This document shows positions 22,738-35,257 of a stretch of 64,000 nucleotides of DNA, piece by piece. A model generated the notes under the pieces. That model saw only the letters and a program-made list of their open reading frames with translations, was not told the origin of the DNA and ran no database searches. Position numbers and translations under genes: made by a program. Source of the DNA: Pyxicephalus adspersus (Eukaryota > Chordata > Amphibia > Anura > Pyxicephalidae); assembly GCF_032062135.1 (NCBI RefSeq), contig NC_092858.1:164052200-164116199 (forward strand), written 5' to 3'. Each line of letters begins with the position of its first letter. Position 1 is the stretch's first letter.

Positions 22738-24798
22738 TGGTGGTTGGAAGCCAAAACCACTTGGTGACCTTTTAAATTTAAACAAAGTCTGAGATAAGTG
22801 AATGGTAAAAATGACCAAAGTAAATTAGCCTTATCTCCCTGGAATTTTGCAATTTATGAAACAAAACATGAATCTAGACTCAACATTCTTGAATTGATCG
22901 CAAGTTGCAAACCCCAGAATGATCAAAGTACCAAGGCTTTGATGTACAATAGTATTTCCATAATGTTCTGTTTACGGTTGTTCAACCCAGTGACAATGAA
23001 TAGATAGGTATGTGTTTGTATACTTTTCTTGTGTTCAGCTACAGACATCACTGCTACAATTTTACAAGATAAAAGGCATCATAACAGGTGTTTAGATTTC
23101 TTTAGAAAAATGCCTTTTAGCCTGTTTTCAATAATAAGCTAACTTCATGGAATCTCTGCACAGTATAGCTTCAAAGTAACTTCAAAAATCAATGAATAGT
23201 ATAGCCGCTTCTCCTTTTTGTTCTCATATAGAGTGTCCTAGTGCATAATGTCTTAGCATTGTCAGAAAACTTTAATTTGACTGTCTATTTTTGCACTGTT
23301 TAAGCAGCTGTTAAAGTATACTCTCAATGTTGCTAAAGCCCACTATGCACTAGTTGATGGGTACACAACTAGGTAAACGAACAATATCTCTGATTGTTTA
23401 CTTGAAATACCACTGTATACCCTTGGACCAGAAAATGCAAAGTTTGTTTGTTTCAGCCAGGAGAACTCACAACCAATGGGGCCACTCCAGTTTCCAGATG
23501 TTTACTTAAATGCTATTTAAGTGCATTTAAACCATTCCCATAATATATGCAGTTGACGACTTCCAGTTTACATGCATACCATTGTTGTAGATCGGCTTCC
23601 TGATAGTAACAGATCTGGAACAGGCCTGAGCCATGTAGGTCATGTAGTCCCCACCAGTTGTGTATATAACAGAGAAAGTTGTCACCCTTTAACAGGTCCT
23701 CGAACAAAGGCCAGTTAGGCTGGACCACCAGCCATTCTTTTGAAAAAAGCTGCAGATTTGAAAGGATCAAGAACAACTTTTGAAATTATTTTTATGATGA
23801 TTGTAATACAACTTATGTGAGATTTAATAATTGGTGTTTGATCCACATTATTTAAAACATTCCTACTAATGAGCAGTTTAAATAGACGTGTTCTATCTAT
23901 ACTCAAATACATCAATTCAGAAGCTATTTTGGTCATTAGGACAAGCAAGCTCTGCTGCCTGGTTTTTCACTGCTTCTTAATGATTTTCAATCTCAGTGCA
24001 ATTCCCTGGGTCATGTCTAGGAATACTTAGTCTCAATCATGATGTATCAAAGCTTGGTCAAGCTGCTACTCATGAGATATCCATGGAAGTGATTGGACTA
24101 AGGTATTTGGCTGACCTGTTTGAATACTGGGGTATTTCTCTTGCTCTCCGAAGAAGTGGTTTGGGTAAGCTACAAAACATCATCAAGTACAGTTGACTAT
24201 GACTATTGACTGATAAAAGAGAACCTTCACATGGTCACGGTTGACTTGACTAATGGGCAATAGACCTATTAATAGAGCTTATCTCTGTAATCATTAAGCA
24301 GAGCTATCAATCACATTTCCCTGGTGCAGAGATTGGCAATTGTGTATACTATACAGCAATCAAACTATGGATTGAACAGTAAGCAATTCAAGTTTGAAAG
24401 TCGCATCATGACATCATTTCAGGGTAACATTTTTATATGGCTAGAGACATCTATGTAATTCACACTATAGTTTATTTGTAAGCAGATGTTTTTATGGCTT
24501 TTGTAATACTCCTTCAAAGTATATCCAAACCCACAACAGAAATTTTGCTGTCTTCCAGTCCTTAGACGTGTTCTATTTCAGGCTAGGAAACTTTCAGCCA
24601 AGTTATCCTGCTAGAAATGCAAAAGGAAAGCAGATACAATCTTACCTTGCACTACAATTCCTAATAATTCATCATGTAATAGTAATACATAGGGGCAGAC
24701 AGATTTGGGTGATAACCATTGCTGCCTCTATGGACACAGTAAGGAAGTGAGTGTAGCTACCCAAAGACAAAAGTGTGTTATTTTCAGGATTACTGAAA

Positions 24799-24804
24799 AT
24801 AAAA
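24799..24804 (+). promoter_or_regulatory. candidate poly(A) signals AATAAA (24799; also 24812 and 24915)
   Basis: Three canonical hexamers lie within 120 bp on the gene strand, the first cluster after the hunk stop. Functional use is inferred only. Confidence 0.35.
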
Positions 24805-24950
24805 ACAAACTAATAAAACAGTGACATTTAAGCACTGGTAAAGTACAATATATTACAATTTTGTTTTAGGTTTGGATACATTGTAACACATCTCCACAAA
24901 TGTTATGTTTTTAGAATAAATACAGGCTGCTTGCAAAGACTTCCTATGTG

Positions 24951-26000
24951 CGACTCACCACCCTTTAAAAAGGGGGTCTGTGAAATTCAGCTAAAATGCC
25001 TGCTGTTAATAACACCCTGTGTGAGAAGGTTTTTTGTAGACTGGAAGAAAAACCTGGCAAAGTCTTTAGCAGATCAGATCTGTCAGCTGCAAGCTATACT
25101 GCTGCTAATGAATCCTTGTTCTCACTCTGAACCAAAGAATGTTTTCTGAAGATGTCAGTGATTTGGGCAGAAATATGGGAACATATTACATGAATATGTA
25201 ATTAGCGCTTATTGTTAGAAGATGTAGCAGAAGAAAATGTTCCTGGTGTTTTTCCTTGCCACATGTAACATAAACCATCAAAGGCTGTTCATTTCCTTGT
25301 AACATGGATGGTGTTTAAGTCACTGTATATTTTATTTAATTCACAAATGTTCTGGATTTGTTTTTTTTGGACTGTAACTGAAACATTTTCATAAATCTGC
25401 AATTTGTTTAACCATTTTGTCTTGTTGCGTTCATAAAAATGAGACTTCAGTGGACCTTATGGATTTTTGCATATGTGTAGCCTTATGGCAACCTATAACG
25501 TTGCATATAATATAGGTCAATGATATATATATGTATATATATTTATATATATATCTATATATATATATATTTATATATATATATATATATACATACTGTA
25601 TAAATAAATATATACATACCTATACTAATATAGGTATATAATACCAGGAATCAATCAATACTATTGACCTCTGTTATCATCCTGGATCCATGTCTGGGCT
25701 ACTTTCCATGCTGGGATGTTGGAATCTCAGCCTAAACCCAGGAGCTCATTCTTTAAAAAATACATAATTTCTATCATAGCTACCTCTTGCATAAGCCTTT
25801 TTCTGGCCATGGCAAAAAATCCATATCAGACATTAAATTATTATTGCCAGCAGACCATGATAGCACTATGTTTTTATTCCTTTTTATATCCCTCTGTAAA
25901 GTAAGTAGATATGTTATGCTGTTTTGTACTTGTGCAGCAAGGGAATATGTTATACAAGCACTTTAAAAAATCATTGATACCCAAAAAGTAATAACAAACA
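24951..26000. other. 3' flank of hunk, no gene
   Basis: AT-rich sequence with a TA-rich tract at 25522-25640. No open frame resembles a protein. Confidence 0.7.
25522..25640. repeat. interrupted (TA)n tract
   Basis: Runs of TA broken by G, C or T, such as 'atgtatatatatttatatat'. The interruptions suggest an old, stabilised microsatellite. Confidence 0.85.
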
Positions 26001-27118
26001 GTATTATTACTGCTTTTATTTATAAAGTGCCAACATATTACACCGCACTGGACAATAAATAGGGCGTGCAGATGACAAACCTGCATAAATAACAAGTACA
26101 AACTTTAGGAGGAGAAGGGGGCCCTTCCCAGTTGAGCTTACAATCTAAGAGCTGAGAGAGCATAGTATTTAATAGATAGGGGAAATGAAAAGCTACCCAA
26201 TTAGTAATGGTTAGAAAGATGATAGGAAGTGACAGTAATATGGGTGGGCAAGCTTGGAGCTTGCTTAAATTTGGTAAAGTTAGAAGGAAGTCTAATGGGA
26301 ACAAGACAAGGAGTTCCTTAGACTATGGCAGCTTTGGCAAATACTTGGAGACATGTGGGAAGAGGTTATGAGTGAGGAAACATTAGTAAGTGATTGGAGG
26401 AGTGGGGAATTTGGCTAAGGGTGTTTTTATGTATAAAGTTTGGCTACGTACACATGTGCAATGGTTCTCATCTGATAATCGTCTAGAGGGCTGATATTGG
26501 ACGAGAAACTGGCATGTGTACAGCACTCATTGTCCATCGTCCGAACGACTGCCCTGGTGGATCCACAGATCGTTCTCCCCCTCCCCTCTCTATAGAGAAC
26601 AGTGCTGGATGTACAGTACTCGTTTATGCATCGTGCATTTGTTAGTCGTTGGAAAGGATCTTGAAACATCCTTTCCAACTACAATTATTGCACGTGTGTA
26701 CATAGCCTAAGTAATGTAGATAGCACAGGAACAGTGAAGTGATATAGGGCAAAGCACAGTGGCCTGAATTTTAGATCTTGAAATAGAAGCCAGTATAGAG
26801 ATTTGCAAAGAGGAGCAGCAGATAGTGAGAAGGACAGATATGTCAACAGCATTCATTGAGATTCATTCAGATTGTAGAGGCAGGAGTGTAGTATTAGAAT
26901 ACCAGATAAGGAGATGATGCATGTACCAGGAGTTTGGTGGTCCCTGGTTAATGAATGGAGCATATTTTGGAGATATTGTACAGGTAGGCATGACCTAGAG
27001 ATGTACTGTCTGTGGGTAGTGAAGGACTGTGAAAGATGAAATCAAGACAATGTGCTAGTCGGGTAGAGGTTATAATAGCATTATTGAAAAGTAAAACGAT
27101 GTAAGTGATATATTGAAC
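26001..27118 (-). repeat. long version of SINE-like family C, interrupted by a MITE
   Basis: The first 150 bp (26001-26152) are the reverse complement of the family-C tail and body: 'tttataaagtgccaacatat', then 'gagcttacaatctaagagct'. From there purine-rich sequence continues to about 27118, with phrases I associate with a longer frog dispersed repeat ('cagtggcctgaattttagat', 'agatttgcaaagaggagcag'). It is split by MITE A2 at 26441-26709. The outer limit and the unity of the element are inferred from texture; it has no coding frame. Confidence 0.5.
26441..26709 (-). mobile_element. MITE family A, copy 2
   Basis: The termini are TGGCTACGTACACATGTGCA and, reversed, TAGGCTATGTACACACGTGC, a near-perfect TIR of about 20 bp and the best preserved in the window. 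The internal hairpin 'ttggaaaggatc' / 'catcctttccaa' lies near 26649-26679. It is in the opposite orientation to copy 1. Confidence 0.9.
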
Positions 27119-27204
27119 TCAGTTATTGAAGCAGTAAATGTGACTTTCACTAAACATTGTCTAGGGGTAAATCAGTCACTCTCATTTGAAACACATGCAC
27201 TTGT

Positions 27205-27526
27205 AAAGCCGCATACACAAGTGTATTTATTGTCTTGGAAAGGATCTTTCATGATCCTTTCCAACGACTAAGGACTGCACGATGCATGAACCAGTGTTGT
27301 ACATACAGCACTATTCTTCTCTATGCAGAGGGAGAACAACAAAGTGGCACCCTGCTCTCCCCATTCCCTTGCATTAGGATCGTTCGTCGTTTATCGTCCA
27401 TGGATCTGCCAGGACGGTAGTTCGGATGATGAACAACGGGTGCTGTACACATGCCAGATTCTCGTCCGGTATCGGCCCTGAGACAATTATTGAGCGAGTA
27501 CCATTGGACGTGTGTACTTAGCTTAA
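27205..27526 (+). mobile_element. MITE family A, copy 3
   Basis: It has the same order of blocks as copy 1: degenerate left TIR ('gccgcatacacaagtgtat'), hairpin 'ttggaaaggatctttcatga' / 'tcctttccaa', 'tgaaccagtgttgtacatac', and the right end 'ggacgtgtgtacttagctta'. Confidence 0.85.
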
Positions 27527-30028
27527 GAATCACCTCCAGTTAGTGTTTGCCTAATGTCAGAGCCACAACTTCACAAATCTACCCCACTGTCTTAAATATA
27601 CTTGTCTTTAAAGCTGCTGTCTGGGCTCCAAATAAACCTTACCAAACCGATCCCTGCCATTTTTTTAAAAAAGTCTAAGTGCCCTTTCAACTCACCTAAA
27701 TTTATGATCACATTACAGTCATGATGGTCACATCAATATTTGCTCAGAGGTGAACTTTACCAAATGTTACTTCAATGCAACAAATAAAACAAAAAATATG
27801 AACATATATATCACACAAACCTCCGAAGCTTTCTAAGTCATAAAGTGTGTATAGTCCCAAGAACAAAACAGAATTTTACTACTACAGGTTACCAGTTTTC
27901 AGATGTGGTCGCTGCTTTGCCATCTTGGCAGCTTACTCTATATTTGGACCACAGACTAAATCCCAATTTTACCATTATAAAGGGAAAGGTGATTAGGATG
28001 TTTTCTTCATACTTCATTTGAGACACAAAAACTCCTGATCTGGGTTTAAGAAATACAAAGAACCCCTGACCCTGGCTCTATGATTTTCCAAACTCCACCC
28101 TTTGCGGAAAAGTATGTTTATGTATTATACTGATAGGTTCCCAAAGTGCAGAGTCTTTTCAATAAAAGAATGCAAATTTCACATTGGTTGCTATGGTAGC
28201 TAGTTTATTCTGTATATCTATTCCATCTGCTGTCTTATTAGAGAATTACATAGACAGTAAACTGCAGAAATACAAGCTTTTCATTTGGAATTTTCTATAT
28301 TATGTCTATAGTAAAGGACATTCAGACTTTGGCAGTCTTTGAATCTCAATGGGGCTCCTAGATATAGTAATCAAATAAAGGACAATATGAAGTGGTCCAT
28401 GGTTCAGAGAAGCAGAAGATGGAGAGCATGTGCACAAACTCCAGGATTTATACAGACAGACAGTAACTGTAGTGTATTGGATCTGTACAAACAAGGACAC
28501 TGGAGTTAAAGTCCAGGATACATGCAGACCATTAGGGGTAAATTCCCAGGTCTAGACAAGTAGGGATCAGAGTGTACCTATGAAACCCATGCAGACAGGT
28601 AGGGCCTGAAATGCAGGTCCAGTATCCATGCAGAGAAATCGGTAGTAAAGCTCAGGGCCAGGGTCCATGCAGACAAGCAGCAACTGGAGTGCAAGTCCCA
28701 CATCTATGCAAAAAGGTGGGGACTTGAGTGCTGTCCGGTTTTATGGTTAGCATTTGCCTAGCCCCTCACCTTCTCCAGAGCCCCAGAATGGCAGGTAATT
28801 GGAATGTTATACATTTGAAGCCCCCATTCCATTCCACTTTGGAGTGCAGGTCTAGGATCCAAGCATACAATTAAGGTCTGGAGTCCACGTTAGGAGTTAT
28901 TATTGATCCTTGCAGACAAGTAGGGGCTGGAATGCAGGTCCAGGCTCCATGTTGATAAGGTGAAACTTGTAAATATAGGATCTGTTTAGACCTGTAAGAA
29001 TCCAAGCACTGATCAGGATCAGGATCAGTGCTGAAAATCAGGGACACAAATACATCGGGTGCTGAGAGGTCACTACAGACAAAACACAAACATATTAAGT
29101 TTGGACAATGCAGAAACAATAGTTGGTGGAGGCACGTCTACTAAACAAAGCATAGATGATAGCATTTCCAAGGTAGGCCCGAGGTAATACAAAGACTAAT
29201 CACAAGATCAAATAAAGCTCCATTCCTGAAAATCTGTCCATTATTGTGCCAGTGGTTTTTGCTCCCCTTCCAGGCTTAAGTACTGATGACTCAAATCCTG
29301 CATTAGGCCTCTATCTGGACTTCTATGAAATGGTCTTTGCTTGCATAAGGACAAAGCCTCTTATGAGTCTATGGGGCTGTAATTTGCAGGTACAACCGGG
29401 ACAGTGCTGGATATAAACAGGGAGTTGCATGTGTAGAGGACGTTAGCTTAGGTTAGGGTATCCAGGCCAAACAGGATAACTCCACTAACTCACTACCATT
29501 AAAAAAAAATATTTGGGCCCCCTGGATTTTTTTATTATGTGAAACTTTGCAGATGTTGGTGCAGTCATCTTTCACCATCCCTTTCATTTTAATCCAGTTT
29601 TCTTTTTTCTTTGGGGTTTTTGGCCTTTTAATTGGCCAGATGAGGATGACAAAACTCCTGTGCACGCACAATGAATGGCTCAGTTTACACTACTAGAAAA
29701 GAGAGCTAACTGGCTTACATAAGCTTTTTCTTTTGAAGGTGAAGAACATTTTCAGCAATTAAATATGAAACTTGTTGATGTTTTCAAAATATTGTGCAAG
29801 GATGAACTGAAAGAAAAAGCAATTTTTACTTCTTCGTATATATCCTACTAACCCTATCGTCCCATATGTAAAAAGCAAAGCAGACATGTTTGAATTCCAC
29901 CTTGGGTGACCTCTGTGGCTTTATTTATAAAGAAAGTGTGGGGCAGAATTTAGCCACAAAAGCCTGGGAAAAAAATGCTGTCCACACATATTTTCAAATT
30001 CTCTTATTAGAGTGGGATTTATTCTTTT
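27527..30028. other. intergenic, degenerate tandem patch only
   Basis: No gene. At about 28500-28965 phrases such as 'ccatgcagacaagtaggg' and 'ggagtgcaggtccagg' recur roughly every 45 bp, an old minisatellite. The remainder is unremarkable. Confidence 0.65.
28500..28965. repeat. degenerate minisatellite, period roughly 45 bp
   Basis: At least six imperfect units built from 'catgcagacaggtagggcct' plus 'gaaatgcaggtccagtatc' or variants. Spacing varies and one 28740-28840 segment interrupts the series. Confidence 0.6.
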
Positions 30029-30200
30029 TTATTATTATTAATATTATTATCATTATTATTATTAATAAACAGTATTTATATATCGCCATCATATTATGCA
30101 GTGCTGTACATTAATTAGGGGTTGCAAAAGACAGACAGATACAGACAGTGACACAGGAGGAGGAGAGGACCCTGCCCAGAAGAGCTTACAATCTTTACAA
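30029..30200 (-). repeat. SINE-like family C copy
   Basis: An (ATT)n run leads into 'aacagtatttatatatcgcc', then 'ggggttgcaaaagacagaca', then 'gaggaccctgcccagaagag' and 'cttacaatct'. It is the reverse complement of the copy at 36486-36651, with the same block order. Confidence 0.85.
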
Positions 30201-30625
30201 GCCAATTTGATGTTTTTACCTCCTACACCCAATACTCTATAACACCCCCATTTAATGTTGTGACTCTCACGCATCTGCACTCACTCAAAGCCCTGACATG
30301 GGTGTTTTAGGTGTGGAGGTGTTTGGTGATGGAAATTCTTAACATTTTTTGCTTTTATTTATGGACAGTGTCAGAAATGTTGATTGCAGAACTGACCTGT
30401 GGAAATAACATGCAAGATCTTCAGTAGGATTGTGAACACATACAAAGTAGAGCTGGTGTAGGGAAAGTGGAAGCTGTCCACAATTTCCAATATTTTCCAT
30501 TAGACAGGTGAGTGATATATTTGCAGTGATGTAAAATAGCCAACATAAATGCTGCAATCAAGCCACTAACACCAGCGTCTTGTCTTTTAAGATTGACCTT
30601 TCTTGAATTTCATTTAGGAGACCAA

Positions 30626-30888
30626 TTAGTAAAGTTCCCTGCTAAGGCCAAATGGTGAAGTGACTGAATGTCATTTGGATACCAGTGATGATCAATCAAT
30701 GCCAGGGAAATGTGTGGAGCTGGAAGATTCTCCACCAGAGAATGTTTGGAGAAGGATTCAGACTCACTGATTTATAAATAGACCCCTTAGTGTCCATAGT
30801 TGGCTGCTGTAGGGATTGAAAACTGGCATCCAAATGACATTTGGACACGTTACCATTTGGCCATAGCAGGGATCACTTTCTTTACTTG
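30626..30888. mobile_element. palindromic MITE-like inverted repeat, family E copy 1
   Basis: Arms of about 58 bp: left 'agtaaagttccctgctaagg' and right, reversed, beginning 'agtaaagaaagtgatccctg'. Both continue into 'ccaaatgg' and 'tgtcatttgga'. Between them lies 'cactgatttataaatagacc', a motif shared with 35644. No coding capacity. Confidence 0.7.
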
Positions 30889-32759
30889 AGTTGAAATCAA
30901 CCATTCCGATTTTCCATACTGTACTCTCACCAAAGACATTTTCCTATAAGGCCTCCTTTATTACCTGGGTAATTCACTTTCTCTTTGCTTTGGGTGCCAG
31001 AAGACATTGGCTTGGTGCTGTTATAGACCTATCACTCTCTGGTGTGTGGCTGATCTTTTAGCCATTCTCCTCATAGTTTTCTGCAGGCAGCCCAATTAAA
31101 AAGTTTACATAACTATTACAAAGTAATATCAGGGACCACAAAGACATTTGGTGTGCACAAGCTGGACTGAGATCCTTTGTAGTTGTTGAGGAATATGGCA
31201 CTCACAGACTAAGTTGTAAAGTCATCCCTTCCAACATTTTGCAAAGTGGGGCCTTTGCTCTATATATGAAAGACGTAGTTCTACTGCTGAGGTCCAACCA
31301 TGTCTTCTGTGAATCCAAGCTAAGCTCTCCAATCACCATGACTTTTGCATTTTCAAAGCTATAGTTCGGACTCAGTAGGGAATATGATAGATTATTGCAT
31401 AAAGACCTCTGCTTCTCCAGACAGTGCTAGGGCTACGATAGAGCAGGGTCAGTTTTTTGGTGGGGGGCAAACTGGGCAATTTTGCAAGACCGTCATGTTC
31501 TTCAAGGCCCAATAATGCATGAGCAGGAGCTGCTGTGCATTTGGTGCCGCTCTGGCTGTTGCAAGAAAATGACTTTGCACACCTTTGATTTTATTGCACC
31601 TGGATTTTAGCTCATTTAACCAAATTTTGTTTTAATTGGGCTTTCAAAGAAGGTTTTTGTCCCTGGAGTTCAGCTTTAAACCCCATTTCAATTTTTATAC
31701 ATTCAAACTTACAGAAACACATACATATGCATGTCAACACATTTAAAAACTGCATGAAACAGAGCAAAGAAAAACACCTATTTTCCTTTCCCTCCAGCGT
31801 GCTTCTACATGCTGCTGTCGTGTGAACCAGCGCATAGATGACGAGAAACATTTACAGCTCTGCACGTCTTAGTGTAGAGATGATCTATTGCTCAGGATTG
31901 GGGAAACACTCCTTCTCTGTATACACTGGAACATGGTGCCAGCTGCTGAGAGATGACAGTGCCTTTATTACAGTCATTGACTGTGAACTGGCTGCTCCCC
32001 TGATTTATTATTTGTGTAATCTGTCAGCGTTCTACATTATGAAGGTACAGTATCCAGGGTCAGACCTGTAATATGACCAGTCACTGCACATGATAGATCC
32101 AAGGCATAGCTCAAACATTTGTCAGTAACAGGCGGTGTCTGGACAAGATCTTCATTGCATCCATTAGTCTTCATATTCAAAGTTCACAGCATTTTACTGC
32201 TCCCTAGATACATTTAATGCACCTTTAGTCAAATTATTTTTTTTAATCGCAACATCCTCTATGAATAGGCCTATGGGGCGAAGCGCGTCAGAGGTTTTGT
32301 GCATAAAAATGTGTTGTAGGACTACTTATCGAATTTGTAGTGGGGGCTTTCAACAAATGAATTTTCTGGTTTTATCCTAGAGTATGACTCTGACAATTTA
32401 TGCTTTGAAATACCTTGTTCTCTTGTCCCTGTGATGTCACCACATTCATTACAATACCTTCCAAGCCACCAAAGCTGGAAGGATGGATTGAAGTGGGTTC
32501 CCCGCATCACTTTCAAAAGACACGGAGCCCATTGACCTCTGCTTGCCTAAGAAGCACTGTCAGTGAAGGAAAACTATACATCTTAAACAGTTTCTGTATT
32601 TAATTACTATTTGAAAGAGAGAAATTGCATTAGAAACTGTTTACCTTCTGACCCTCTCTTATTTAAAGTGTACCTAAGTGTCGGGACATAATAAAACAGG
32701 GGTTATTTTTAACCATGCGTGTATTTTTAGTCATTTACAATCACTTGTCATCTTGCAGA
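30889..32759. other. intergenic, no supported feature
   Basis: AT-rich. A terminal motif of family I ('ctggagttcagctttaa') appears at about 31664, with no clear partner end. Nothing else is recognised. Confidence 0.6.
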
Positions 32760-33560
32760 CTTAAAGCAGACCTATCACCACAAATTGTACATTATAAAAA
32801 AGGGTTCCTAACAAATCCTTTTACAATTGTTCTTTTTAATTTTTCAGAGGACCCCTCTACTTTCTCCTCTACTGTCCCAGCAGTAAAGACTTAAGGGGAA
32901 GCTCAAAGCTTCATACAGACATCACATATCCTAGGAGCCTTTGGGCTCCTAGATCAGGCATGTGTCATAAGGCAGCTGTCGCCAAACGGTGGTGGCTCTG
33001 GTGATCTGTGGCTCTGACCGGTGCACCCCCGAGCGGAGTCAGGAGAAGGATCCCACTGGGGGAACTCACCAGCCACAGCCACGGACCACGTCCCCTGTAC
33101 AGATCCCAGGCTCAGGGAAGTGAGCAGGTTGTGTCTTTGGACACTCCTGAACTGCCCACTCTTCCATCGCAAGCTCAGACCTGGCATCATGACGTCACTA
33201 AAGGGGAAGTTTCTTGGCTCCCCGCACATGCGTGGTCAAGAGCCGGTAAATTTAGTGGTCCGCCGGTCCGAAAAAGTTGGCGACCACTGTCATAAAAGGC
33301 TTTTGTGGAATACACAATACACATTTTTATTTTCAGGAAGACATGGCACCCAATCTCGCGCCTGTGCAGTGCGAGATTAGGTAACATGAGCAGAAGCCGG
33401 ATGTCCTGTTAACGCTGGAAATAAAAAGGAAGCCAGGATGGTGCGGGACCTATTGGAATCAGACTGCAGAGGGATCGAAAGCTTTTCAAAAGTAAAAATA
33501 AGTGTTGTTTATTTGTTTTTTGTTTTTTTTGGTTTTTTTAAGTAAGAGGATATCTTTACA
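32760..33560 (+). repeat. dispersed repeat family J, copy 1, with nested hAT MITE
   Basis: It shares with 56954-57550 the order: 'ttaaagc.gacct' start, pyrimidine-rich middle, GC block containing 'cctgtgcagtgcgagat' (33359-33375), GA-rich segment, then a T-rich end. The hAT-like MITE at 32973-33289 lies inside it. Limits are approximate and the family is unknown. Confidence 0.5.
32973..33289. mobile_element. hAT-like MITE (family G) with target duplication
   Basis: Starts CAGCTGTCGCCAAACG and ends AGTTGGCGACCACTG, inverted repeats with the hAT-type CAG.G terminus. The flanking 8-mers TCATAAGG (32965-32972) and TCATAAAA (33290-33297) agree at 6 of 8, consistent with a decayed hAT 8-bp duplication. 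The body is GC-richer than its surroundings. Confidence 0.78.
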
Positions 33561-34097
33561 TTATGTTACATTCAGCTAAAAAAAATATTATCTAAAAAAA
33601 AATATTTATTTAGAACATAAAAGTAAAATATATAAAAAGCATATATATATACTCCCATAACTGTGTCTTTAATATGTTTTCTCCAAGTTTTAATATACTA
33701 TATATAAGAATTCTGAGGGTTGTTCATAGCTAAATTTATCATGAGCAGCGGCACAGGATAGTGGGTAGATCTGTGAAGTTGTTATGGCTACGCTGGAAAA
33801 TGGTTTTGAACATTTTCTGTTCTGATTCTCGTTTTAGCAGCTATTTAACAATTTCATTTTTTCTTCCATCCCTGGTACAGGGACATTATGTATGTCTGTG
33901 TGAATGAGGCTTAATTTGCCTGTAGCCAGAACATGCAGACGAGGGTTAGTATTGCTGCTGCTGTCAGTATGGTTTATTAAATATGACAAAAAAACTGTAC
34001 TGTGTATGAAAATGTACTCGTATCCACCAAAATACAAAATGAGCTTTGTTAGCACTGTTTCTCTCTATATTGCTTGTTGAAGTATGGATCCCATTGT

Positions 34098-34111
34098 ATT
34101 ATATATATATA

Positions 34112-34194
<83 letters not shown>

Positions 34195-34203
34195 TATATA
34201 TAA
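34098..34203. repeat. (TA)n microsatellite, about 105 bp
   Basis: Nearly uninterrupted TA repeats directly abutting the left end of the mariner relic. Length in the assembly may be unreliable. Confidence 0.95.
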
Positions 34204-35257
34204 GAGGGTGCTGAGAAGTTCCTGGCTTTGCCCAGAAAGGAGAGAGCCAGAGTTATGAAATTCAACATATTCCACCCTGAGATTGATGTACTTAGTACAA
34301 CGTAGTTGCAGCTTTTCTAAACCGTTCAAATCAATCAAAAGTCCTTTGGTTGGCACAAACCAGCTCTCTTTGCAGCATCTTTGACATCAGAAATGTCCTC
34401 AAAAAACAGGTCAGGTGAGTAGGGGGGATGGTGGACTAATTGGAAATCCAGGGTGTTCAATTTAGTAGCCACAACGTTGGACGTGTGCGCGGGTGCATTG
34501 TCCTGCAAGAAAAGGATCCCTTTGGTCAAAGTTTCACGGCGTTTCGTCTTAATTGCCTCCTTCATCTGGTCCAGGAGGTTAGCATTATACTGTCTGGTGA
34601 TACTAGAGCCCTGAGGTAGGTAGTCCACCGACAGAATACTGTCTTTGTCCCAGAAAACTTACGCCATGACTTTTTTGGACGATTTCTGGGTTTGGAACTT
34701 TTTCGGCCGCAGGGACCCACTGTGGTGCCATTCTTTTGACTGTTCCTTGGTTTCAGGATCATTGATGTGGAGCCAGATTTCGTCCTTAGGCACTAACCTA
34801 GCCAAAAAGTCTTGTGCAGCTTCAAAACTGACCAAATGGCTTTGGATGATTCAACTCGTTCCTTGTTCTGATCACTTTTCAAACATTTTGTCACCCACTT
34901 CGCTGAAAGCTTGCGCATGTCTAGGATAGTGGTGATAACAAACCCAACACGCTTCCGTGAGATGTCAAGTATCTGGGTTATCTTTTTAGCCGATATTTGC
35001 CGGTCCTCAATAATCAGCTCATGGACCGCATCGCAGGTTGCCAGGTCAGTTGAGGTTGGGGGGGGGGGGTCGCCCACTGCGGGGCTCATCTTCAACGGTG
35101 AAATGCCCAGTCTTGAAACAAGATATCCAGGTTTTGACAGTGCTGAAGGAAGGACACTTCTCTTGCAACCCCTGTTTAACCCCCCTGATGGTAATCCCGA
35201 GTGTGGCTGATAGTGAAATTTCATTACAAAAAGTGGTAACTCTGAGCCACACCAGGG
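34204..35257 (-). pseudogene. mariner-family transposase relic, 5'-truncated and frameshifted
   Basis: Read on the - strand, fragments in shifting frames show mariner hallmarks in order: an N-terminal helix-turn-helix region ending FTVEDEPRSGRP (35252-35046), then ISAKKITQILDISRKRVGFV and SAKWVTKCLKSDQNKERVES (35224-34793), PRNRPKKSW (34762-34562), and FLQDNAPAHTS with HHPPYSPDL (34628-34335). The frame changes at the G run near 35060 and again between 34793 and 34628, so no active enzyme can be made. The 3' end (34204, 'gagggtgctgagaagttcct') abuts a TA tract; mariner elements insert at TA. The other end lacks a TIR and runs into a SINE tail at 35258. Confidence 0.88.

Larger units (their letters stand above)
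21349..24950 (+). other. hunk: hunk 3' UTR, 3' limit uncertain
   Basis: AT-rich sequence follows the stop with no splice or coding signal. Poly(A)-signal hexamers appear at 22373 (ATTAAA), 24799 and 24812 (AATAAA) and 24915 (AATAAA); no canonical AATAAA was found earlier. Mammalian HUNK has a long 3' UTR, so an end near 24.8-24.95 kb is plausible, but no transcript evidence is available. A MITE-like element sits at 22311-22737. Confidence 0.5.

Noticed and set aside
34046..34356. Ile/Tyr-repeat proteins around the TA tract
   Set aside because: These are translations of (TA)n, which has no stops in two frames; no biological meaning.
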